A DNA stretch of 6,453 nt from an uncultured Brevundimonas sp. (GCA_946481425.1 CAMLNT010000140.1:1-6453); one strand, 5' to 3'. Shown: positions 1 to 6,355, counted from the stretch's first letter. Notes: generated by a model not told the origin, from the sequence alone. Translations and numbers: made by a program.

Positions 1-217
1 CATAGCCCGGGAAGAACTTGCGCTCGGTGTTGACCTTGCGGCCGCGACGGATCTCGACGACGTCCTCGGTCGGGACCAGCACCTCGGAGAAGCGGTCGGC
101 CAGTCCCTGATTACGGGCCTGGTCGAGGATGTTCTCCTTCACCTTCTTCTCGAAGTTGGAATAGGCGTGGACGATGTACCACTTGTGGTTCGGGTTCGAG
201 GCCTGGGCTTCGGTCAT
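1..217 (-). CDS. nusG: Transcription termination/antitermination factor NusG, N-terminal part (cut by window edge)
   Basis: Only the first 72 codons are present; the gene continues beyond the left edge. NusG binds RNA polymerase through its N-terminal NGN domain, suppresses pausing, and links polymerase to Rho or to ribosomes. The visible residues are the start of the NGN domain. After a short polar leader (MTEAQASNPNH) comes the hallmark KWYIVHAYSNFEKKV near residues 12-26. It is followed by DRFSEVLVPTEDVVEIRRGRK around residues 42-62 and the conserved RKFFPGY at the window edge. The ATG at 217 is supported by an AGGAG ribosome site 8 bases upstream that overlaps the end of secE. The gene lies directly downstream of secE with a 12-base gap, as is standard in bacteria, and is probably cotranscribed with it. 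Identification is secure; only the C-terminal KOW domain cannot be checked here. Confidence 0.97.
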   Translation of the reverse strand, partial: MTEAQASNPNHKWYIVHAYSNFEKKVKENILDQARNQGLADRFSEVLVPTEDVVEIRRGRKVNTERKFFPGY

Positions 218-225
218 AGGTGGGG

Positions 226-232
226 CTCCTTA
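226..232 (-). promoter_or_regulatory. nusG ribosome binding site overlapping the secE stop codon
   Basis: Read on the minus strand the sequence is TAAGGAG, where TAA is the secE stop (232-230) and AGGAG (230-226) is a strong Shine-Dalgarno match 8 bases from the nusG ATG. A ribosome finishing secE would sit on the nusG initiation site, so translational coupling is plausible. It fixes the nusG start. Confidence 0.8.
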
Positions 233-511
233 GCGCCCGAGCTGGATCAGCTGGCTGGCGCCCAGCGCCATCACCAGATCGACCACAAAGAAGAACAGGG
301 CCGCGATCGCGACCATGATGAAGACCATCACCGAGGTGATCCAGGTCTCCTTGCGGCTCGGCCACGTGATCTTGCGGCCCTCGGCGCGGACCTGGCTGAA
401 GAACTGGGCAGGGCTGGTGCGCTTCTTGGGCGCATCGGCCTCAGCGGCGACGGCGCCGCCCTGAACGATGGTGCTTCCTCCGCCTCGCGTGGAGGACTTC
501 GCCTTGGCCAT
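230..511 (-). CDS. secE: Preprotein translocase subunit SecE
   Basis: This is a 93-residue protein, of the short single-membrane-span SecE type usual outside enterobacteria. SecE is the essential clamp subunit of the SecYEG channel in the inner membrane. Residues 1-32 are a low-complexity Ala/Gly/Lys-rich cytoplasmic leader. Residues 33-58 form the conserved amphipathic helix, including FFSQVRAEGRKITWPSRKE, whose V-R-x-E-x-x-K-[IV]-x-W-P-[ST]-[RK]-x-E pattern is diagnostic. Residues 60-83 are the transmembrane helix. The ATG at 511 was chosen because the frame can be extended upstream only through the tRNA gene, which cannot be coding. No good Shine-Dalgarno is seen, only a weak GAG 10 bases before the ATG. 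The gene sits 22 bases after tRNA-Trp and 12 bases before nusG, and is probably transcribed with both. Confidence 0.96.
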   Translation of the reverse strand: MAKAKSSTRGGGSTIVQGGAVAAEADAPKKRTSPAQFFSQVRAEGRKITWPSRKETWITSVMVFIMVAIAALFFFVVDLVMALGASQLIQLGR

Positions 512-533
512 TTTTACCCGTCTCAGAAAAAGG

Positions 534-609
534 TGGCAGGAGTGGAGGGACTCGAACCCCCGGCCCTCGGTTTTGGAGACCGATGCTCTACCAACTGAGC
601 TACACTCCT
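534..609 (-). tRNA. tRNA-Trp, anticodon CCA
   Basis: The minus strand folds as a 76-base cloverleaf. The 7-bp acceptor stem pairs AGGAGTG (609-603) with CACTCCT (544-538). The D arm contains AGCTCAGTTGGTAGAGC. The anticodon stem-loop CGGTC-TCCAAAA-CCG carries anticodon CCA. The T arm contains GGTTCGAATCC. The discriminator base is G (537), as expected for tryptophan, and the terminal CCA is encoded (536-534). It is the first gene of a tRNA-Trp/secE/nusG unit, an arrangement common in proteobacteria. The secE messenger must be freed by processing at the tRNA 3' end or translated from the joint transcript. Confidence 0.98.
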
Positions 610-620
610 TCGATGGAGCC

Positions 621-648
621 CACATAGGAACTCCAGCGTCCGGGACAA
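621..648 (-). promoter_or_regulatory. Candidate promoter for tRNA-Trp/secE/nusG
   Basis: On the minus strand TTGTCC (648-643) is followed after a 16-base spacer by TATGTG (626-621), resembling -35 and -10 boxes of a housekeeping sigma factor. The expected start lies a few bases before the mature tRNA 5' end at 609. The boxes are imperfect (about 4 of 6 each), so this rests mainly on position: a promoter is needed between the upstream hairpin and the tRNA, and only about 45 bases are available. Confidence 0.4.
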
Positions 649-654
649 AGAACA

Positions 655-682
655 GCGCGCCGAAAGTACCCCTTCGGCGCGC
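655..682 (-). terminator. Rho-independent terminator-like hairpin after the CBS-domain membrane protein gene
   Basis: A perfect 10-bp inverted repeat, GCGCGCCGAA (655-664) and TTCGGCGCGC (673-682), encloses an 8-base loop. Reading on the minus strand the stem is followed by TGTTCTTTGTC, an interrupted T-rich tail. It lies 88 bases beyond the TGA of the membrane protein gene and upstream of tRNA-Trp. On the plus strand the hairpin is followed by GC-rich sequence, so only the minus orientation fits. Confidence 0.6.
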
Positions 683-769
683 GCGGCCTTGGCCGGAGCC
701 GGTGGCTTTAACAGCGCCTCGCCCCGGGGGCAAGCGCGGCCTCGCCAATCCGGCGGCTCGCTCCTGGGA

Positions 770-2095
770 TCAGGCCTCGGCCGTCGCCAGACCTTCCGCC
801 GCAGGCTTGATCACCTGATGGAAGACCAGGACCGCGATACGGCGGTCATCCATCTCGGCGACCTCGACCTCGAATCGCCCGAGCTGGAGGCGGTCGCCCT
901 CGTCGGGGATGCGCGACAGTTCGTGCAGGACCAGGCCGGCGACCGTGTGGAAGCCCTCGTGGTCGCCGAAGTCCTCGCCGAGCACATCGGCCAGCTCGTC
1001 CAGATCGGCTTGGCCATCGACGCGCCAGGAGCCGTCTTCCAGCTGGACGATATTGAGGCTCGGCTCGTCGTGCTCCTCGTTGAAGTCGCCGGCGATCATC
1101 TCAAGCAGGTCGGTGGCGGTCACCACTCCTTCGAACGCCCCGTACTCGTCAACGATGAAGGCCATGTGGACCTTTGATCGCTTCAGGATTTCCAGCGCCT
1201 TCAGCACCGAGGTGGTCTGGGGAATGAAGGCGGGGGTCTGGACCAGGCGTTCGACGTTGAACTCGCCGTTGTCCAGCAGGCTGTCCAACAGGTCCTTTTT
1301 GTGGACCACGCCCAGGGGATTATCGACATCGTTCTCGCGGGCCACCACCAGCCGCGAGTGAGGGCTGGAGCGAACCTCATCCTTGATGACATCGTCGGGG
1401 TCGTCCAGGGCGATCCAGCTTACCTCGTGGCGCGGGGTCATGGCCACTTTGATCGGGCGGTCGCCGAGCGTGAGGATCTCCTCGATCATCTCCTGCTCTT
1501 CCGGCTCGATCAGGCCCGCCGAGGTGCCCTCGGCGATCATCGTCTCGACCTCTTCCTGGGTGACGTCCGACCCGTCGCGGTCCTTGATGTTGAACAGCTT
1601 CAGGATGCCCGATGTGGAGGCCGTCAGCAGGACCACGAAAGGCTTGAGCACGACGGCCAGCAAGGAGATCGGTTCGGCCATCTTGGCCGCGATCGGTTCG
1701 GGGAAGATCAGCGCCAGCCGCTTGGGAACCAGCTCGCCGACGATCACCGACACATAGGTGATGACCACGACCACGATGCCGGTCGAGATGAAGTGGGCGT
1801 ACTCGTCGATCGCGGGAACCGCGGTTTCGAGCAGACGCGTCAGCTCGCCGCCGATCGCCGCCTGGCCGTAGGCGCCCGCCAGAATGCCGATCAGGGTGAT
1901 GCCGACCTGGACCGCCGACAGGAAATGAGTGGGTTCTTCGGCGAGCGCCAGCGCCTTGCGCGCACCGCGATCCCCCCGCTCGGCGCGGCTTTGCAGCTTC
2001 GATTTGCGCGACGAGACGACCGCCAGTTCCGTCATGGCGAACAGGCCGTTGAGCACCACGAGGAGCAGAACGACGACGATGGCGAAGGCTAACAT
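770..2095 (-). CDS. DUF21 (CNNM)/CBS-pair/CorC_HlyC membrane protein, 'hemolysin family'
   Basis: This 441-residue inner-membrane protein has a typical length for the YoaE/YfjD/CorC-like family. These proteins are often called hemolysins, but relatives such as CNNM and CorC/PaeA are linked to Mg2+ or polyamine export. Residues 1-170 form the DUF21 membrane domain, with hydrophobic segments near 3-20, 61-80, 104-122 and 142-160. The conserved GELVPKRLA (120-128) is present. Two CBS domains follow, roughly 214-275 (starting VAMTPR) and 283-345 (with VDEYGAFEGVVTATDLLE), and normally bind adenine nucleotides. The C-terminal CorC_HlyC domain is about 346-430. ATG 2095 directly precedes the first membrane span. 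No Shine-Dalgarno is seen; the leader instead reads CCTCCCCCTTAA. The gene diverges from the quinoprotein-like gene across a 154-base spacer. The ion or substrate cannot be told from sequence, and true haemolytic activity is unlikely. Confidence 0.92.
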   Translation of the reverse strand: MLAFAIVVVLLLVVLNGLFAMTELAVVSSRKSKLQSRAERGDRGARKALALAEEPTHFLSAVQVGITLIGILAGAYGQAAIGGELTRLLETAVPAIDEYAHFISTGIVVVVITYVSVIVGELVPKRLALIFPEPIAAKMAEPISLLAVVLKPFVVLLTASTSGILKLFNIKDRDGSDVTQEEVETMIAEGTSAGLIEPEEQEMIEEILTLGDRPIKVAMTPRHEVSWIALDDPDDVIKDEVRSSPHSRLVVARENDVDNPLGVVHKKDLLDSLLDNGEFNVERLVQTPAFIPQTTSVLKALEILKRSKVHMAFIVDEYGAFEGVVTATDLLEMIAGDFNEEHDEPSLNIVQLEDGSWRVDGQADLDELADVLGEDFGDHEGFHTVAGLVLHELSRIPDEGDRLQLGRFEVEVAEMDDRRIAVLVFHQVIKPAAEGLATAEA

Positions 2096-2186
2096 TTAAG
2101 GGGGAGGCCCGGCGCGATCTCGGGACCGCCGGTGCAACTTAAGGCCTGTAACGGGTTTGCGCCATGGGCTTGTCACGGAACGCCGC

Positions 2187-2215
2187 TTGACGTTGGTCGA
2201 ACGCGGGTCTCGTAT
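2187..2215 (+). promoter_or_regulatory. Candidate promoter of the Tat-exported oxidase-like gene
   Basis: TTGACG (2187-2192) is a good -35 and matches the Caulobacter sigma-73 style TTGACG. After a 17-base spacer comes TCGTAT (2210-2215), a weak -10 with 3 of 6 matches. A start near 2222 would give a leader of about 28 bases that includes the ribosome site. The spacing is good but the -10 is poor, so this is tentative. The rest of the divergent spacer (2096-2186) shows no other clear element, and I see no convincing promoter for the minus-strand gene in it. Confidence 0.35.
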
Positions 2216-2234
2216 CGCTCTCGAAGGGGAGCCT

Positions 2235-2242
2235 GGGGAGGA
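2235..2242 (+). promoter_or_regulatory. Ribosome binding site deciding the start at 2250
   Basis: GGGGAGGA lies 7 bases before ATG 2250. The frame stays open upstream to an ATG at 2157, but that start has no such site and would place about 31 extra residues ahead of a textbook Tat signal. The start at 2250 is therefore preferred. Confidence 0.8.
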
Positions 2243-2249
2243 TTCGACC

Positions 2250-4769
2250 ATGACCACGCGGCGTGGATTTCTGACGGGCGCAGCCGTCGGCGCGGGCGTC
2301 CTGTCCATCTGGCCGATGAGCCCGGCCCAGGCCCAGGGACGGGCTCGCTCCATCCGCAGTCGGCTCGAGGCCGTGCGCGACCGGCTTGGCGGCGCCGGCT
2401 GGACGGACCTGATCGGCCGCGCGACCGGCGGCGGCCTGAATTTCGCGGCCGAGGATCTGATGGCCGAACTGGCCAAGCCGGTGTCCATTGACCGGTCTGT
2501 CCAGGGACTCCAGGACTTCGCGGCCTCGGGCGTACGAGGCATAGAGCCCGGCAAGCCCGCAGCCTCGCTGCTCTATCACCTGCTCGCCTCGCCGAACGTG
2601 CAGGACCCCTCGCTGACCGCTTGGCCGACGCTGGCGGACATCGAGGCGGTCGAGGACGCCGTCTATGCCGCCAGGGGCGCATCTCTGTCGCAGATCGTGG
2701 CCGAGGCCGGCGATGCGCCGGTCGCAGTCGTGGTCTTCGCCACCCAGTATCGCCAGGCCGTCGACACGGTGCATGGCCGGCACGCCGACCTCGTCTATTC
2801 GCGCACGGGCATCTCGCGGATCGGCACGGTCGAGCCGCTCTGGAACGGCGCCGAGCGCGCCTTCGAGCCGCTGGTGGACGGAGACCCGTTCCAGTTCCGC
2901 CCCCTGCCGCAGAAGTACGCCGCCTATCTTGCCGTCCGCCGGATGGGCGAACAGGGCGGTCACGGCCCGATGGAGTGGTTCGAGGGCGTGCCCGAAACCG
3001 ACGAAGTCGTGGGCGTCCCGGCCGATGACGAGCGCGGTTTCTGGATCCCCGTCCACAAGCTGTTCGACGGTGAGGAATGCCTGGCCGGCTCCGACATCCG
3101 CGTGACCATGGGCGGCGGCTTCCTCAACGAGAAGCTGGCCCGCTTCCACCGCCACCTGCAGATCCAGGGCTTCCCCACCGACTGGACGGGCGATCACCTT
3201 GGCCAGGCGCCGTTCACCATGCGCGACGATCTGATCGCTGGCTTCTCGCGCGACGACGATCACGGCACCGGCCTCGTCGCGCCGCGTCCGGCCGCCTTCG
3301 TGAACCGCGCCCGCTATCAGGATGACTGGCTGGGCTTCACCGTCCCGCGTGGCTGGACCAACGAGCCCGGCGTTCTCTATTTCTCGTCGGGCCAGATCCT
3401 CAACGTCGGCACGGACGTGGAGCCGACCTACGAGGCCGGCGGCGCCCAGGAGACCGACCGGACGGGCCCCGAATACATTTCGCTGCGCCACCGGCTCCAC
3501 GACGACGGCTCGATCGACAATCTCAACGACCGGCCGGACATGTGGGACATCCTGCGCGAGGGCGGCTACCGGGCCCAGCACTACATCGACTTCTCGGGCG
3601 AAGGCTGGATCACCGCCGAGGTCGAAGGCCTCGATACCACGGCCCTGTCGCCCGCGCGTCCCGCCGTCTGCCTGGCCGCCCCGCCGGACTTCTTCCCGCA
3701 GGTCAGCCAGCGCGAGCTGATGGACTGGTGGCGCGCCGATGTGCCCGAGGCGGTCCGCGACGCCCTTTGGGCCATCCCGCCCTATTCGCTGGCCCAGCGC
3801 CGGTTTTCCGGCAACATCAACCTGCCGGCCGGCTTCTCCATTCGCGAGACCGATACGACAGCCATCATCGGCCAGAGCCCACTCGACGCGGGCGACGCCC
3901 GCCCCGGCCGCGTCGGTCCGCCCCGCTATTCCGGACTGCCCGACCACTCACCCGGCTATTTCGATCCGGGCTGGGACGCCAGCCAGGGCATCTTCTATCG
4001 CGACGAGTCCGAGCCCCTGCTTCGCTTCCTCCAGAACTACGGCCTGGGCACGCCGTTCGTGGAGGACGTCAAGCTCTGCGCCGCGCTCGGCTCCTACTGG
4101 CCCGCCATCGCGCCGGACAGCGCGCGCAACTTCACGCCGCTGAAGTCCGCGCCGGGCTTTCTCTATCCCTGGCCGTCGATCGTGCCGCTGACGGACGAGG
4201 AGACTGGCATCGCCGAGGTCGGCGGGCGCATGATGCCGTGGGACGGGGTCAATGGTCCGCGCTTCGTGGATACGGCCGAGGGCCGGCGCGTCTCCTATGC
4301 GGACATCAACCGGGTCGACTACATCGTGCTGCCCGGGACCATGACGGCCGCCCTCCTCTCGCAGATCGATCTGGACGAGACCAAACGGCGCGTCATGGCC
4401 ATGGAGACCGCCTACTGGGCGCTCGGGATCCATGATCCCGACTTCGCCGACGAGGAGGCCCCGGTCATCGAGATCCTCAAGGCCAAGGCGGCCTGGAGCG
4501 CGGTCTCGGTGCGAAAGCTGGCGGACGCCGCCGGCGAGGTCGGGCCCATCGCCTCGGGGGTGCGCGGCGCGTCGGCCTTTCCGACCGCCGGGCATATCTA
4601 TCGCTTCCACCTCTATCGCCCCGGCGAGGAACTCCGCGATCCCGAGGACCTCAAGCGCGTGCTGCTGACGGTCCAGGAAGAAGCCATCGTCTACGCCTGT
4701 GACGGGATGGCCCTGGTGCAGCGCGACGGCGGGGACTGGCGCTTCGACGACAGCCTGCCCACTGGCTGA
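2250..4769 (+). CDS. Tat-exported, divergent LodA/GoxA-like (putative CTQ-dependent) oxidase
   Basis: This is an 839-residue protein. Residues 1-28 are a twin-arginine signal: the motif TTRRGFLTG (2-10), an Ala/Gly-rich hydrophobic core, and AQA before a probable cleavage after residue 28. The mature part is soluble. The key region is about 570-670: DPGWDASQGIFYRDE (572-586), then D606-V-K-L-C610, YWPAIAPD (616-623), and PWDGVNGPRF (663-672). In LodA, a lysine 6-oxidase that makes H2O2, the cofactor cysteine tryptophylquinone forms from Cys516 and Trp581, with Asp512 four residues before the Cys. D606/C610 reproduces that spacing, and W617 sits in a similar Y-W-P context. I do not see other LodA hallmarks I remember (a GIARVGNS-like N-terminus, an NCVGG-like motif, PWQADF). 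The protein is also over 100 residues longer than LodA (about 726). The next gene overlaps it and encodes a LodB-like flavoprotein, which is the best support. The substrate is unknown, and family membership is inferred. Confidence 0.6.
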   Translation: MTTRRGFLTGAAVGAGVLSIWPMSPAQAQGRARSIRSRLEAVRDRLGGAGWTDLIGRATGGGLNFAAEDLMAELAKPVSIDRSVQGLQDFAASGVRGIEPGKPAASLLYHLLASPNVQDPSLTAWPTLADIEAVEDAVYAARGASLSQIVAEAGDAPVAVVVFATQYRQAVDTVHGRHADLVYSRTGISRIGTVEPLWNGAERAFEPLVDGDPFQFRPLPQKYAAYLAVRRMGEQGGHGPMEWFEGVPETDEVVGVPADDERGFWIPVHKLFDGEECLAGSDIRVTMGGGFLNEKLARFHRHLQIQGFPTDWTGDHLGQAPFTMRDDLIAGFSRDDDHGTGLVAPRPAAFVNRARYQDDWLGFTVPRGWTNEPGVLYFSSGQILNVGTDVEPTYEAGGAQETDRTGPEYISLRHRLHDDGSIDNLNDRPDMWDILREGGYRAQHYIDFSGEGWITAEVEGLDTTALSPARPAVCLAAPPDFFPQVSQRELMDWWRADVPEAVRDALWAIPPYSLAQRRFSGNINLPAGFSIRETDTTAIIGQSPLDAGDARPGRVGPPRYSGLPDHSPGYFDPGWDASQGIFYRDESEPLLRFLQNYGLGTPFVEDVKLCAALGSYWPAIAPDSARNFTPLKSAPGFLYPWPSIVPLTDEETGIAEVGGRMMPWDGVNGPRFVDTAEGRRVSYADINRVDYIVLPGTMTAALLSQIDLDETKRRVMAMETAYWALGIHDPDFADEEAPVIEILKAKAAWSAVSVRKLADAAGEVGPIASGVRGASAFPTAGHIYRFHLYRPGEELRDPEDLKRVLLTVQEEAIVYACDGMALVQRDGGDWRFDDSLPTG

Positions 4770-5772
4770 CATCGATCTTCTCGTGGTTGGCGGCGGTCCC
4801 GCCGGAGCCGCCGCCGCCATCACGGCGGCGCAGGGTGGCCTGTCGGTCGTCCTGATCGAACGGGAGCCGTCGCCGCGCGACAAGCCGGGCGAGGCCCTTC
4901 ACCCCGGCGTGGAGCCGTTGCTCGCTCAGCTCGGCGTCGGGCTTGAGGCGCTTGAAGCCGTCACGGGCGCCCGTTTCGAGGGCGTGTGGTCGGCCTGGAG
5001 CGGCCCTCCCCGGTTCGAGCCTTTCGGCGCCGACGAAACCGGGCCCTGGAGGGGCTTTCAGGTTCGCCGCGCGGCCTTCGAGGCCCTGCTGCTCGAAACC
5101 GCGCGCAAGGCGGGCGTTGACGTGCGTCTGGGCCAGCCTGCCGGCGAGCCCGTCGTCGAGGCTGATCGCGTCGTGGGCGCAGGCGATGTCCGCGCCCGTC
5201 TGACCGTGGATGCGACAGGTCCGGCGCGCTGGCTCGGTCGCGCGTTAAAGCTGCCGGTCGCGGCGCGCTCCCCTGTCCTGCTGGCACGGTGTGGCTATGC
5301 AACGGGGCGCTGCGCCGAGCGTCACGATGCCCCGCTGATCGAAGGCGACAGCGAAGGCTGGACCTGGATCGCGCGGATCGGCGCCGAGCTGTACCAGTGG
5401 GTCCGGCTGGATTTCGACGGCCGCATCCGGCCCCGGGACTGGCGCCCAACTGCGCTCGCGAGCCTGGCCGAAGCGCGACCCACGGTCGGCGCCGAAGTGG
5501 CATGGCGCCGCGCGGCCCGGACGGCCGGTCCCGGCTGGATGCTGGTCGGCGACACCGCGGCCCAGCTCGACCCGGCCTCCTCCCATGGCATGCTCAAGGC
5601 CCTGATGAGCGGCGTCTTCGCTGCCCAGACCGCCGTGGCGGTCCTGCGCCGCGGCGCACCGGAGGCCCAGGCCGGCCGCGCCTACCACGACTGGCTGGCC
5701 GGCTGGTTCGAGACGGATGTCGAACGCCTCGCCTCGGCCTATCGCCAGCTCGGCGCCGAGGGCTTCGGCTGA
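4699..5772 (+). CDS. LodB/QhpG-like FAD-dependent oxidoreductase (putative quinone-cofactor maturase)
   Basis: This is a cytoplasmic flavoprotein of 357 residues from GTG 4699, or 336 from CTG 4762. Counted from the GTG, residues 26-40 hold the FAD-binding beta-alpha-beta fold with GGGPAG (31-36) and an acidic end of strand 2 (IERE, 53-56). Then come DKPGEALHPG (61-70), the second FAD motif DATG (171-174), GWTWIARIG (220-228), and GDTAAQLDPASSHGMLKA (284-301). This layout matches tryptophan-halogenase-like and LodB-type enzymes; LodB and QhpG act in forming CTQ in partner proteins. No signal peptide is present, so it would work before export. It overlaps the previous gene by 71 bases (GTG) or 8 bases (CTG). 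The GTG is the only conventional start ahead of the FAD motif, but it adds 21 residues unlike the family and has no well-spaced ribosome site; the rare CTG fits the fold better. The oxidoreductase call is secure; the role is inferred. Confidence 0.85.
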   Translation: MTGWPWCSATAGTGASTTACPLADIDLLVVGGGPAGAAAAITAAQGGLSVVLIEREPSPRDKPGEALHPGVEPLLAQLGVGLEALEAVTGARFEGVWSAWSGPPRFEPFGADETGPWRGFQVRRAAFEALLLETARKAGVDVRLGQPAGEPVVEADRVVGAGDVRARLTVDATGPARWLGRALKLPVAARSPVLLARCGYATGRCAERHDAPLIEGDSEGWTWIARIGAELYQWVRLDFDGRIRPRDWRPTALASLAEARPTVGAEVAWRRAARTAGPGWMLVGDTAAQLDPASSHGMLKALMSGVFAAQTAVAVLRRGAPEAQAGRAYHDWLAGWFETDVERLASAYRQLGAEGFG

Positions 5773-5773
5773 C

Positions 5774-6355
5774 CTATTGCGGCGAGACCGCGCCCGCACC
5801 CGGCCAGGCGCTGTCGCCGATCCGGGTCAGGGTCATCTCGAAGAAGCGCATCGGCTGGCCGCCCTCACGGACGTAGTCGCCGACCTCATGCCAGACGCCG
5901 TCCTGGACGGTCGCATTGTAGCGAATGACGGCGCCCGGGCCCGCCGGGACTTCCCAGACGAAGCCGCTATCCGTCCGCTGCAAGTCATAGATGCCGTGCC
6001 GACCGTTCGCCCAAGCCGAGAATTCGTAGCGGTCCTCGGTCTCGTTCCAGGAAATGACGCCCAGGGCGTTGAAGGCCGTCGCGCCATTGGCGTCATAGCC
6101 ACGGCCCTCGACCACCCGGACCGAGCCGCCCAGCAATGGGCCGACGCGCTCGGTCTGGATCAGTTCGGTACGCACCCCGCCCGGGCCGTAGGACACCGCC
6201 TGGCCCCGCCACTCGCCATCCATGAAGGAAAGGGCTGCGATGGCGTCGCGCTGCTCGGCGCTGCCGGTGGGCTGGATTTCCTGCGCCGCTACCATCGGCG
6301 CAATCAGGCTGATTGCGGCAGCGATCGCCGCGAGACTCTTGACGCGAAAACGCAT
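5774..6355 (-). CDS. Secreted DUF1579-like (probably lipocalin-fold) protein
   Basis: This 193-residue protein has a Sec signal peptide: a basic start (MRFRVK), a hydrophobic core at about 8-22, and cleavage probably after VAA (residue 24). The mature part, in the region 41-180, is rich in alternating beta-strand patterns: SFMDGEWRGQ (43-52), ERVGPLLGGSVRVVEGRGYD (69-88), FNALGVISW (95-103), DRYEFSAWANG (108-118), and a C-terminal FFEMTLTRI. The W-x-G near the start and the 'LGG...EGRG' strand pair recall DUF1579 and related lipocalin-like families, which are mostly uncharacterised periplasmic proteins. ATG 6355 is well supported by an AGGGAGG ribosome site (6368-6362) 6 bases upstream. A strong promoter lies under a palindrome, so transcription is probably repressor-controlled. 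It ends one base from the end of the convergent flavoprotein gene. No enzymatic motif is visible and I assign no function. Confidence 0.8.
   Translation of the reverse strand: MRFRVKSLAAIAAAISLIAPMVAAQEIQPTGSAEQRDAIAALSFMDGEWRGQAVSYGPGGVRTELIQTERVGPLLGGSVRVVEGRGYDANGATAFNALGVISWNETEDRYEFSAWANGRHGIYDLQRTDSGFVWEVPAGPGAVIRYNATVQDGVWHEVGDYVREGGQPMRFFEMTLTRIGDSAWPGAGAVSPQ

Noticed and set aside
512..748. An upstream extension of secE in frame through the tRNA gene
   Set aside because: It would translate tRNA-Trp and the terminator hairpin. SecE proteins of this type start with the short leader beginning at 511.
1301..2092. A 263-residue plus-strand open frame opposite the CBS-domain membrane protein
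   Set aside because: It is antisense to a well-recognised multi-domain protein and is an Asp/His/Arg-rich sequence without motifs.
770..2095. A true haemolysin or virulence function
   Set aside because: The 'hemolysin' label is historical. The DUF21/CBS/CorC_HlyC layout is that of a housekeeping membrane transporter-like family.
2250..4769. Naming the large protein lysine 6-oxidase (LodA) or glycine oxidase (GoxA)
   Set aside because: Only the cofactor-site pattern and the partner gene support the family. Several LodA hallmarks are missing and nothing indicates the substrate, so no symbol was given.
2139..4883. Long open frames on the minus strand opposite the oxidase-like gene (2139-3947 and 3948-4883), plus several long plus-strand frames over the same region
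   Set aside because: They lie antisense or out of frame to a gene with a ribosome site, Tat signal and overlapping partner gene. Their compositions, rich in Arg, Gly, Ala and Asp, show no recognisable domain. Such frames are expected in high-GC DNA.
4699..5772. Calling the flavoprotein a tryptophan halogenase
   Set aside because: It has the FAD fold and a GWTWI segment related to those enzymes, but at 336-357 residues it is much shorter than typical halogenases (around 500). The GDTAAQLDPASSHG region and the gene context fit a LodB-type maturase better.
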